Source: JAACFF01 sp963701435 (GTDB lineage: Bacteria; Chloroflexota; Anaerolineae; Promineifilales; Promineifilaceae). From it: 64,000 nucleotides of DNA. A model generated the notes under the pieces. It ran no database searches. It was not told the DNA's origin and saw only the letters and a program-made list of their open reading frames with translations. The translations under genes were made by a program, and so were the position numbers. The DNA lies in NCBI GenBank assembly GCA_963701435.1, contig CAVPAL010000011.1, positions 1-64,000 on the forward strand. The letters run 5' to 3'. Below are positions 8,894 through 16,681 of the stretch, piece by piece (the stretch's first letter is position 1; each line of letters starts with the position of its first letter).

Positions 8894-9385
8894 ATGTCTG
8901 CAAGAACAGACCAGAAAAAAACCGTGAAGATGACCCCGACCCAATTAGCAATTTGGGTTGGCGAGGCGAGTGGACGGACATTCAAGCTCATGCCCCAAAA
9001 GGGTGTAATTACCGAACCCATCAGTATTGTACTAGGCGGAAAAGAATTTACAGTCAACGATATCAGCGAAGAAAAAGGGCCAGTTCCTGAAAGCGCACTG
9101 GCTTGTTTGGAGCTGGTCAGTTCAGCAACGATTCCCTATAAACAGGTAGTTATTGCCCATGAAGTAGAAGAACCTAAGCGTGAAATTGAGATGCCGGAAA
9201 TCGACATTGATTTTGGAAAAATACTCAAAACGATGGCTGGCATTTTTGTTGGCCTTGTCACCATTTCGGTTTATGCGGTTTTCGCATTAGCGTCATTGGT
9301 ATTTATGGTTGACCCGATTCTGATTATCATTCTCGATTCACCCGAAGAAGGCGATCCCTGGATTGCCTTGTATGAGTACCTCTAA
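8894..9385 (+). CDS. Membrane protein of the conjugative-element operon
   Basis: 163 residues behind a near-perfect AAGGAGG. The N-terminal 110 residues look soluble and beta-rich (QLAIWVGEASGRTFKLMPQK). One strongly hydrophobic segment follows at about 118-150 (AGIFVGLVTISVYAVFALAS and VFMVDPILIIIL). The stop overlaps the next ATG as TAATG, so translation is coupled. It heads the unit that includes the relaxation-like and coupling proteins, but no known family is recognised. Confidence 0.55.
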   Translation: MSARTDQKKTVKMTPTQLAIWVGEASGRTFKLMPQKGVITEPISIVLGGKEFTVNDISEEKGPVPESALACLELVSSATIPYKQVVIAHEVEEPKREIEMPEIDIDFGKILKTMAGIFVGLVTISVYAVFALASLVFMVDPILIIILDSPEEGDPWIALYEYL

Positions 9386-9711
9386 TGTTAGGAAGAATCT
9401 GGCGGTTTATTAGACGAAGCCTGAATTTGATCTGGATGTTAATCCCCTATCTTTGGAAAGCGGTCAAAGCTTGCCTGGAGGCCATGCTGTTGGCAGGTTC
9501 TACAATCGTCAAAGATATACCCAGGATTTGCAACAATTTAGCTGTTGAGCAAGCAAGAGCAGTTATGGTTGAACGAAGCATCCCGAACGAATTTGAGCCG
9601 GTTCTGAGACGATTGTTTTTGTGCCTTGCATACTGCTTCATGGTGTTCGGCTGGATTCTATTAGCGTATGCAACAGTCACAATACTGGTTTTCACATCTG
9701 TTGTGTTCTAG
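9385..9711 (+). CDS. Small membrane protein
   Basis: 108 residues, ATG overlapping the previous stop. An amphipathic Arg/Trp-rich N-terminus (MLGRIWRFIRRSLNLIWMLI) is followed by a soluble centre and a C-terminal membrane segment (CFMVFGWILLAYATVTILVF). It probably sits in the inner membrane with the 8894 product. Conjugation or mating-pair accessory role inferred only from the operon. Confidence 0.5.
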   Translation: MLGRIWRFIRRSLNLIWMLIPYLWKAVKACLEAMLLAGSTIVKDIPRICNNLAVEQARAVMVERSIPNEFEPVLRRLFLCLAYCFMVFGWILLAYATVTILVFTSVVF

Positions 9712-9726
9712 GGCACAGGTTATTAG

Positions 9727-10458
9727 GTGGAGAAAGGGTGGAGCAACGCCTTTTCCCCACCACTTCTACCAGAGATGAAACAGCTTACACTAACCCAGAA
9801 AAAGTTTCAGGAAGCAGCCGAGATTATGCCGTGGGCAGAAGCGCTCGATTACACGGAATATCTTACCGGAGAACGCAAGCGCTGGAAATGTGCTGAGTAC
9901 CATTTACCCCACCTGGTCGAGAGAGGCGTACTCAAGCGGGTGCGCTACGGCCGTAAATATGTTTACGCAATATCGCCAAGTAAAACCAGGCATAAAGGCA
10001 GTATTCAGCATGACCTCATTTGTACCAAAGCGTTGTTGGGTTTTAAGGCCTCAAATATTGAAGCCGATTTTGTATCCGAAAACTATTTCCGCCGGTGCGG
10101 ATTTCAAGCTGTCCCTGAGTGGGCCGTTACCCTTAGCGGGTCGGAATCCATCGTACACTTTGAATACTCCACGGCCGACAACTTCCGCAGGCGCAGGCTG
10201 ATGAATCACAAGATTGCCCAGTACAAAAACGCCCACGACAGACTTGAAGAACACTTTGGGAAACGGCCGTTAATCCTGTTTGTTTTTGATGCGCCCGAAT
10301 ACGCCATCAGAAACTTCCTGAAAAATAAAGATGAATTAGACGCATTTTATTTCACAGATTACGAATCTTTCTTCTCAGTCCCCAAAGGCAAACAGCTTTT
10401 AGCCCCCATTTATATCTGGGGCGGTGACCGAGAGAAATACCCCCTGGTGCAATCATGA
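9727..10458 (+). CDS. Replication-relaxation-like protein (Replic_Relax type)
   Basis: GTG at 9727 or ATG at 9775; the ATG form begins MKQLTLTQKKFQEAAEIM. The N-terminal half looks like a winged helix (LPHLVERGVLKRVRYGRKYV with an aromatic-basic wing), followed by HDLICTKALLGF, where a His-Asp pair starts the second domain, and a nuclease-fold-like beta/alpha region (ESIVHFEYSTADNFRRRRL, KRPLILFVFDAPEY). This is the layout of replication-relaxation proteins encoded beside coupling ATPases on plasmids and integrative elements. The stop overlaps the next ATG (ATGA). Confidence 0.6.
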   Translation: MEKGWSNAFSPPLLPEMKQLTLTQKKFQEAAEIMPWAEALDYTEYLTGERKRWKCAEYHLPHLVERGVLKRVRYGRKYVYAISPSKTRHKGSIQHDLICTKALLGFKASNIEADFVSENYFRRCGFQAVPEWAVTLSGSESIVHFEYSTADNFRRRRLMNHKIAQYKNAHDRLEEHFGKRPLILFVFDAPEYAIRNFLKNKDELDAFYFTDYESFFSVPKGKQLLAPIYIWGGDREKYPLVQS

Positions 10459-11966
10459 TTAGCTGGCGAACCATATTTGATGCCTTAAACGGCAAACCTG
10501 CCCATCCAGAAATCAAGAATGTCAAGCAGGTTGATGAAGATACGCTTTATTTTGACAGCCTCACAAGAGGTATGGTCGTGGCCGGAGACCCCGGTACCGG
10601 CAAGACAACCCTGGTCGCACAGATGATTATTGACTACACCCTGACGTATCCCGACAGGCCAGTTTTTATCTTTGACGCTTCAGGGTCGCTCATAAATGAG
10701 ATGATCAGCATATGTTACCTGCTGCCCAGAGCACAACGGGAAGCCGTTGAGAGGCGGTTAATCCTCGACATCCCCGGTGATGAGAATTGGGTCATCCCCA
10801 AACCGCTGTTCTCCAAGGAATACGGACTATTAGATGAAGACCTGGTAGAAAAAGCGGTCGGCATTTTACTTGAGCTTAACCACGAAAAAATTAAGCTGAC
10901 TCCAATCATGGCCACAGCCATCACCGTTACAGCACCGCATCTATTCAGACTGCTCATGGCTATCTTAAACGAGCACGGCCAATGCTGGCAGGTGACAGAA
11001 GCCAAGAAACTATTGTTTGGTGCTTATGCGGGCGGGGCCTTGAAAACGGCCGTTGCCCTGTATGGTCAATATGAACCGGCCGCAGCCGACTATTTCCGCC
11101 AAACCTTGCTGCAAAAGAAACTACCGCCGACAACAAGGACGGCCAAAGTCGATGCCCTGACGGATGCGTTGCAGGTGATAGAACCAAAGCCACTGCGGGC
11201 GCGTTACGGTTATGACCGGCCAGGCATTACCCCAAGAGAAATAATCGACAGAGGCCTTGTTTACATGGTAAGTGGTGAGCGCTTAACCAACCAGGAAACA
11301 GCTCAAGCGTGGGTATTCTGGGATGAGTTTGCATCCTTGAGGGCCGTTATCAACCAGCGCGTCCCCCACGACCCGGCCGAAAAACCGGTGCTTTTGGTGA
11401 TTGATGAGGTGTACAAGCTGTTTGAGATTAAGGGGATGGCCAAAGCCTTGGGCCAGATAACTACCTACTTCAGAAGCCGCCAATTGATGCCAATGATTGT
11501 CATCCAGGCATACTGGCAGTTAGACGATTTACTGAAAGAACAAATCTGGAATATGGGCAACCTGGTTACCTTTGCGCTTAGTAACTTCTATGACGCAAAG
11601 GTATTTGCTGAACAAGTCTTCGAGTATGACCCGGTGCAAGAGAAATTGCCCGCAGCTTCTGAAGGCGGCCAGCCGATTCTTGAGTACAGCAGCGGGCAAT
11701 TCCATAAAGAAGCCAACTGGATACAACGACTGAAATGGCGGCAGGTTGTTATGCGCCGCTATCTCAACGAGCGTGACAGAGAAGATTTTGTGGCCTTTGT
11801 AGAACAAACGAGAGAAGTACCGAAAGGTGAACTACCACGGCCATTAATAGAACTGAAAGAAGGCTTATTCAGAAGAAGGGCTATCCCGCTTCGGGATGCC
11901 TTGAATGTTGTCAACAACCGCAGGCTGATCCATCGTGAGATGTATCGGTCGCGTCCGACTGCCTGA
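10455..11966 (+). CDS. VirD4/TraG-like coupling ATPase (HerA/FtsK superfamily)
   Basis: 503 residues. Walker A is GDPGTGKTTLVAQMI (about 43-57) and Walker B is KPVLLVIDEVYKLF (about 310-323). A later QLMPMIVIQAYWQLDD matches the sensor (Gln) region of TraG/VirD4-like ATPases. There is no N-terminal membrane segment, unlike classical VirD4, so it would need a membrane partner, perhaps the 8894 or 9385 products. Its job would be to feed single-stranded DNA to a secretion channel. It is translationally coupled to the relaxation-like gene. No relaxase or T4SS genes are in the window. Confidence 0.75.
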   Translation: MISWRTIFDALNGKPAHPEIKNVKQVDEDTLYFDSLTRGMVVAGDPGTGKTTLVAQMIIDYTLTYPDRPVFIFDASGSLINEMISICYLLPRAQREAVERRLILDIPGDENWVIPKPLFSKEYGLLDEDLVEKAVGILLELNHEKIKLTPIMATAITVTAPHLFRLLMAILNEHGQCWQVTEAKKLLFGAYAGGALKTAVALYGQYEPAAADYFRQTLLQKKLPPTTRTAKVDALTDALQVIEPKPLRARYGYDRPGITPREIIDRGLVYMVSGERLTNQETAQAWVFWDEFASLRAVINQRVPHDPAEKPVLLVIDEVYKLFEIKGMAKALGQITTYFRSRQLMPMIVIQAYWQLDDLLKEQIWNMGNLVTFALSNFYDAKVFAEQVFEYDPVQEKLPAASEGGQPILEYSSGQFHKEANWIQRLKWRQVVMRRYLNERDREDFVAFVEQTREVPKGELPRPLIELKEGLFRRRAIPLRDALNVVNNRRLIHREMYRSRPTA

Positions 11967-12113
11967 ACAAGCCTGCTATCGAACGCTTATGACGCAATTC
12001 GGAAGCGGACAGCGGCAATTTTGAAACACTGTTGGGCACATTAACAACTTCACTTGGTTTGAGCAGGCAACGACCTGTTTAAGCAGGCTCAGACTAGAAA
12101 GGTGGTGATTCAA

Positions 12114-12290
12114 ATGAACGCCAACAAACAAAATCGAGTATGTCCGGTTTGTGGCAAACCCTCTTTGCAAGAGCGGGACTTCAGTCCTCACAAAGATAGG
12201 CGTGACGGCCAGACATATTGGGTTTACAGATGTCTAAACGACGGTTCTGAGATATGGATTCATCCATTCAAGTACCCGTTTGAGGGCTAA
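12114..12290 (+). CDS. Small zinc-finger protein
   Basis: 58 residues. The ATG at 12114 is chosen because AAAGGTGGTGA just upstream is a good ribosome-binding site; a GTG at 12102 lies inside that site. CPVCGKPSLQERDF near the N-terminus and a later Cys (VYRCLNDG) can form a partial zinc ribbon. Same style as the 6795 protein. Function unknown. Confidence 0.5.
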   Translation: MNANKQNRVCPVCGKPSLQERDFSPHKDRRDGQTYWVYRCLNDGSEIWIHPFKYPFEG

Positions 12291-12406
12291 TCTGTCAATC
12301 CAGCGGTCATGCGAGAAACCATCCTTTCTGGTCTGGCCGTTACACTATTTCACTGCCCTGAACAACTGAAACCATCTGATTATTAGCCTATCACACTTGC
12401 AATCGA

Positions 12407-12760
12407 ATGGATATTGGCATGTACACTAGAAGAAAGGTGAAAGAAACAATTGAATATCCGACTCCCCCACCCTGGTGTGCGCAGATATGCAGGAACGCCA
12501 TGAACGAGGCTTGCGTGACCAAATGTGCGCCGCAGCGTAATACTTCCTGGTTTGAGTTGAAGGCGCAGATGGAGTTGCAGGAGATGCCCCCCTTTCCGCT
12601 AACTGAATGGCAGAATTGTATGACACCCAAAGAGAGGCAGACCTGTGCGGGGGTTTATCTGGCGAAAATTGTGGATCGGCTTCAGGGGCGGGAACAAAGA
12701 AGTGATCAAGACATGCCGGTGTGGACAAGGAGTACGAGACCGAGGAACGGCCCAGGCTAA
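12407..12760 (+). CDS. Cys-rich hypothetical protein
   Basis: 117 residues (an alternative ATG at 12419). Seven cysteines lie in a pattern CAQICRNAMNEACVTKC, a single Cys near 70 and another near 80. There is no CxxCH haem motif, no membrane segment and no signal peptide. Family not recognised. The last roughly 20 residues look low in information, and the stop could be shifted by an indel. Confidence 0.4.
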   Translation: MDIGMYTRRKVKETIEYPTPPPWCAQICRNAMNEACVTKCAPQRNTSWFELKAQMELQEMPPFPLTEWQNCMTPKERQTCAGVYLAKIVDRLQGREQRSDQDMPVWTRSTRPRNGPG

Positions 12761-12815
12761 TTGTTTTGAAGCATCCCTCTGCTGTTAGTCAGTCTGGTGC
12801 TTGAGAGGCACTAAA

Positions 12816-12965
12816 TTACTCTCTTATTCCAAGGACCGACGCCCCTAATGCGAGAAGGCTGTGGTCTAGTTTTTGGGGGTCAGTATAGTCTTTTATTAAA
12901 TGTTTATTATTGTAAGCAAACTCATTAAGAGGTTTTTCTTGCTTACAATGAGCGCATCTTTTCAT
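12816..12965 (-). CDS. Tiny zinc-ribbon protein, HNH-associated type, possibly truncated
   Basis: 49 residues from ATG 12965: MKRCAHCKQEKPLNEFAYNN. This is the CxxC ribbon that normally opens HNH endonucleases or phage zinc-ribbon proteins (RCxxCxxEKPLxxF), but no HNH domain follows. It lies between the tRNA terminator and the hypothetical gene at 12407-12760, and is probably a clipped remnant at the element border. Confidence 0.4.
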   Translation of the reverse strand: MKRCAHCKQEKPLNEFAYNNKHLIKDYTDPQKLDHSLLALGASVLGIRE

Positions 12966-13007
12966 CTTAAGAATCTGAGATAAGGTACACTTCAAGGTAC
13001 ACCTAAT

Positions 13008-13036
13008 AAAAAAGAGACCCACAAAAGTGAGTCTCT
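13008..13036 (-). terminator. Rho-independent terminator of the tRNA gene
   Basis: On the minus strand AGAGAC and GTCTCT arms (13031-13036 and 13013-13018) enclose a 12-base loop and are followed by a run of T. It lies 7 bases beyond the tRNA 3' end, as expected for its transcript. Confidence 0.8.
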
Positions 13037-13042
13037 CCAGAG

Positions 13043-13114
13043 TAGCGGGGGCACGATTCGAACGTGCGACCTCCGGGTTATGAGCCCGACGAGCTGCCTC
13101 TGCTCTACCCCGCA
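13043..13114 (-). tRNA. Initiator tRNA-Met (CAT)
   Basis: 72 bases give a cloverleaf with anticodon CAT in the loop CTCATAA. The anticodon stem has three consecutive G-C pairs (GGG/CCC) and the first acceptor pair is mismatched (U1-U72); both are marks of initiator tRNA-fMet. T-loop TTCGAAT is normal. CCA is not encoded (the 3' end reads A then CT). The 3' end faces the mobile-element region at lower coordinates. Confidence 0.92.
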
Positions 13115-13396
13115 ATAACAGTCGGAGATTATAGCAATGGGTTTTCAATTGTCAAGCATTGGATATTGTATTTCACTGATTCTCATTTGTAGATGCGCCA
13201 GATTACTTTCTCCTGCACCCTATAATCTCAGCAGATCAAGATTTTTGACACAAACGATACAAACAAAAAGCCCGAATAAAGACCCTGAATTCGTGAGATT
13301 CGTGCCATTCGTGTCAGATATTGGATATACTGAATCTAATCGATGTTTGACGCAAGCTGCAGATAATTTTATAATCACCGCAAGCTTAATAACATG

Positions 13397-13490
13397 AATA
13401 CCTGCGGGTGCTTGGGCTTAACCAGGCTGAGATGTTCCAGATGCGGGACGAACCGGTGTACCTGATCCAGATAATGCTGGCGTAGGAATT
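13397..13490 (+). promoter_or_regulatory. TPP riboswitch (THI box)
   Basis: The conserved aptamer blocks are present in order: GGTGCTTGG near 13407, CTGAGAT at 13427-13433, then ACCTGATCCAGATAATGCTG and GCGTAGGAA at 13460-13488. It binds thiamine pyrophosphate and switches off the downstream transporter. The terminator hairpin at 13510-13538 sits directly after it, so control is by transcription attenuation. Confidence 0.92.
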
Positions 13491-13509
13491 GATTGTAGAA
13501 CTTTGCAAG

Positions 13510-13538
13510 AGCCTCCTGGAATATCAGGGGGCTTTTTT
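13510..13538 (+). terminator. Riboswitch-linked intrinsic terminator
   Basis: Nine-base arms 13510-13518 and 13525-13533 (AGCCTCCTG / CAGGGGGCT, one T-G pair) with a 6-base loop, followed by TTTTTT. It lies between the TPP aptamer and the transporter start at 13558 and is the expected expression platform. Confidence 0.85.
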
Positions 13539-13557
13539 GTTTTTGGAGGAATTTTAA

Positions 13558-14641
13558 GTGCGCAAATTTATTTTTTTTATTTTGATAATTGTGTTTATGC
13601 TGACTTTGGCGGCGTGCGGCGGAGAAACTGGCCGTTTCCGACCAACCCGCACCAACTGCCAAACCGGACAAAGCGACAACCATTCGCCTGATGACCCACG
13701 ACAGCTTCGACATCAGCGCGGAAACAATGCAGCAGTTCACCCAGGAAACCGGCATTGAGGTCGAAATCTTCAAAGCCGGCGACGGCGGCGCGATGTTAAA
13801 CCAGGCCATTCTGGCCAAAAACAACCCGCTGGCAGACGTGCTGTTTGGGGTAGACAATACCTTCCTCAGCCGCGCGTTGGACAATGACATTTTCTTGCAA
13901 TATGCCTCCCCGCAGTTGGCGAACATCCCCGAAAATTTACGTCTTGATCCTGAAAACCGCGCCATGCCGGTAGATTTTGGCGACGTTTGCTTGAACTATG
14001 ACAAAGCGTGGTTTGCCGAACAAGGATTGGAAGCGCCTCAAAATCTGGATGATCTGGTCGGCGGCGCTTATGCCGGTCTAACCGTTGTGGAGAATCCGGC
14101 GACTTCAACACCGGGACTGGCATTTTTGCTGGCCACAATTTCAACCTACGGCGAAGACGGCTATCTGGAGTTTTGGCGGCAGATGGTTGCGAATGATGTG
14201 TTGGTGGTCGATGGTTGGGAAGAGGCGTATTATGGCGCTTTTTCAGCCGCATCCGATGGCGACCGGCCGCTTGTGGTCAGTTATGCCAGCAGCCCGCCGG
14301 CGGAAGTCTTTTTTGCCGAAGAGCCGCCGGACGAGGCGCCGACTGCGGCCGTGGTGGGGGATGGCGCCTGCTTCCGGCAGATTGAGTTTGTGGGCATTCT
14401 CAAAGGCACGCAGCATACAGCAGAAGCGCAAAAGCTGGTCGATTTCATGTTGTCTACCACTTTCCAAGAAGATATTCCGCTGCATATGTTTGTGTTCCCG
14501 GCCAATGAAACGGCCGTTTTGCCCGACGTCTTTGTCCAACACAGCCAGATTCCGCAAAACCCCGCCACGATTCCACCGGATGAAATTATTGGCAACCGCG
14601 AAAAATGGGTCGAAGATTGGACCAACACCGTCCTACGCTAA
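13558..14641 (+). CDS. thiB: Thiamine ABC transporter substrate-binding lipoprotein (ThiB/TbpA type), one frame break
   Basis: GTG start with GGAGGA upstream. The signal peptide MRKFIFFILIIVFMLTLAAC ends in a lipobox (LAAC). The mature part (LMTHDSFDISAETMQQF, ILAKNNPLADVLFGVDNTFL) matches iron/thiamine-type binding proteins. The lipobox and the mature domain lie in different frames. Deleting the T at 13629 restores one frame and at the same time turns the local sequence into the exact repeated palindrome GAAACGGCCGTTTCC. The product would bind thiamine outside the membrane for the 14766 permease. The TPP riboswitch supports the thiamine assignment. Probably functional if the extra base is an error. 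Confidence 0.8.
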
Positions 14642-14672
14642 GGAATGAAAATTTAATAACTTGCGTAACTTC

Positions 14673-14728
14673 ATCTTCCCGGAAGCTTCTTTTACAAGGA
14701 GTTTCACCAAGGCAGCTTCCGGGAAGAT
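14673..14728. repeat. 15-bp perfect hairpin repeat between thiB and thiP
   Basis: ATCTTCCCGGAAGCT at 14673-14687 is the exact reverse complement of 14714-14728, with a 26-base loop. There is no T-run, so it is more likely an mRNA-stabilising or attenuating hairpin than a terminator. The TTCCCGGAA core recurs at 36705-36737. Confidence 0.7.
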
Positions 14729-14765
14729 CAGACACTAATTTAATTCTCGTTCCTAAGGAGACAAA

Positions 14766-16457
14766 TTGCGCCATTTGCTGAGCCGGTATGCCTTTTTGGT
14801 TTACCTGGCGCCCATTCTCTTTTTTATCTTGTTTTATTTTTACCCACTAGGGGCGATCTTTGGTTTAAGTTTTGCGCCGGATGGAAACGTGGATCTGTCA
14901 ACGCTCAGCAAGCTGGTAGAAACGCATTATTATTTAAAAACGCTTTGGTTCACAACCTGGCAGGCTTTGCTGTCTACCTTGCTGGTTTTGACGTTGGCCT
15001 TGCCGGGCGCTTATGTGTTTGCGCGCTATCGCTTTCGGGGCAAAACCAGCCTGAAAGCCCTCAGTACGCTGCCCTTTGTGCTGCCCACCGTCGTGGTGGC
15101 CAACGCCTTCCTGGCTTTGTTAGGGCCGGGCGGATTGCTGAACCAGTGGCTGATGAACCTGTTTAACCTGGCCCAGCCGCCGATCCAGATCAATCACACC
15201 ATCTGGATGATTTTGCTGGCGCATATTTTTTATAACTACAGCGTGGCGCTGCGCATCATCAGCAGTTCCTGGCAGAACCTCGGTCCTGACCTCAGCCAGG
15301 CGGCCCAAATGTTGGGCGCTTCACCGATCCGCGCGTTTTGGCATGTGACTGTGCCCTTGTTACGGCCGTCTATTATGGCAGCGGCCGTACTCGTTTTTAT
15401 CTTTTGTTTTACCAGCTTCGGCGTCATCTTGATTTTGGGCGGGCCGCGCTTTGCCACCCTGGAAGTAGAAATTTACCGCCAGGCGGTTAATCTCTTCAAT
15501 CTGCAAATCGCGGCGGCGCTTTCTCTACTGCAAATAATATTTACCCTGATCTTGATGTGGTTTTATTCCCGTACCCAATCCCGCTTGAGCGTAGCGCTAA
15601 AACTCAAGTCAAGCCGGGCCGTTGAAAAACCCATCCGCACCTTCAAAGATCGGCTTATCGTCTATGGCAACCTGGTTTTTATGCTGGTGCTGCTGGGCCT
15701 GCCGCTGCTGGCTCTGGTGGCACGTTCGTTCAGCGGGCAAAGCGGCTGGACGCTGCGTTTTTACCAGGAACTGTTTATCAATCGTCAAAATTCGCTCTTT
15801 TTTATACCACCGGGCGCGGCAATTCTGAATTCAACGGCCGTTGCTTTAACATCGATGGCGCTGGCGGTGGCGCTCGGAATCCTCAGCGCGCTTTTGCTCA
15901 CGCGCCGCGGGTTTTCAAAACATGGTGGAAGCAGTTGGATAAACTGGTTAGACCCCTTGTTTATGCTGCCGTTGGCGACTTCGGCCGTGACGCTTGGCTT
16001 TGGTTATATCATTGCGCTGGATAAACCGCCGCTCAACCTGCGCAGTTCACTGATCTTGATTCCAATTGCCCATACCCTCGTGGCGATCCCCTTTGTGATT
16101 CGGAGTTTGCTGCCGTCCATGCGCAGCATCAATCCCCGCCTGCGTGAAGCTGCCTCCATTCTGGGCGCCAATCCACAGCAGGTCTGGCTGCATGTGGATT
16201 GGCCCTTAATCAGGCGTGCGGTGCTGGTGGGGGCGGTGTTCGCATTCACAATCAGCATGGGTGAATTTGGCGCGACGCTGTTTATTGCGCGCCCGCAGAC
16301 GCCCACCATGCCGGTGGCGATTTTCCGTTTTTTAAGCCAGCCAGGTGCGCTCAATTATGGGCAGGCGCTGGCCATGAGCAGCCTATTAATGCTGGTTTGC
16401 GCAGTTGGATTTGTAGCGATCGAACGCTTCCGCGTGGGTGATGAAGGCGAATTTTGA
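14766..16457 (+). CDS. thiP: Thiamine ABC transporter, fused permease (ThiP type)
   Basis: TTG start supported by AAGGAG eight bases upstream. 563 residues, about 12 membrane helices in two homologous halves. Each half has an EAA loop: AAQMLGASPIRAFWHVTVPL near 185 and AASILGANPQQVWLHVDWPL near 460, which contact the ATPase. This duplicated permease is typical of ThiP/FbpB-type importers. Together with ThiB it imports thiamine under riboswitch control. The ATPase (ThiQ) is not found next to it; the 220 bases after the stop hold no Walker motif, so a distant or shared ATPase is needed. Confidence 0.9.
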   Translation: MRHLLSRYAFLVYLAPILFFILFYFYPLGAIFGLSFAPDGNVDLSTLSKLVETHYYLKTLWFTTWQALLSTLLVLTLALPGAYVFARYRFRGKTSLKALSTLPFVLPTVVVANAFLALLGPGGLLNQWLMNLFNLAQPPIQINHTIWMILLAHIFYNYSVALRIISSSWQNLGPDLSQAAQMLGASPIRAFWHVTVPLLRPSIMAAAVLVFIFCFTSFGVILILGGPRFATLEVEIYRQAVNLFNLQIAAALSLLQIIFTLILMWFYSRTQSRLSVALKLKSSRAVEKPIRTFKDRLIVYGNLVFMLVLLGLPLLALVARSFSGQSGWTLRFYQELFINRQNSLFFIPPGAAILNSTAVALTSMALAVALGILSALLLTRRGFSKHGGSSWINWLDPLFMLPLATSAVTLGFGYIIALDKPPLNLRSSLILIPIAHTLVAIPFVIRSLLPSMRSINPRLREAASILGANPQQVWLHVDWPLIRRAVLVGAVFAFTISMGEFGATLFIARPQTPTMPVAIFRFLSQPGALNYGQALAMSSLLMLVCAVGFVAIERFRVGDEGEF

Positions 16458-16681
16458 CGTTCCCCAAAAAAGCGGATACAAAGTTAAGGCATAGCCCACT
16501 TTTTTCGGAGGGAAAAATGACGGCAAAAATCAAAACCTGTAAAGATAATGTTTCCAATCCATGACAATCATCATCAATATTTGTGACATCCAGGTCTGGC
16601 ACAAAGTGTGCTGCCACTTTATCATGAATGAAAGCCGTAGCAGGTGACGAATTCACATATTCTTATTAAGGAAGGCACCAG

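Noticed and set aside
13270..13320. Repeats of ATTCGTG near the TPP riboswitch
   Set aside because: Three short copies in AT-rich spacer; irregular spacing and no CRISPR-like unit length, so no function assigned.
16458..16681. A remnant of thiQ after thiP
   Set aside because: A 15-codon frame with a good ribosome-binding site (near 16517) exists but carries no ATPase motif; the link is unsupported.
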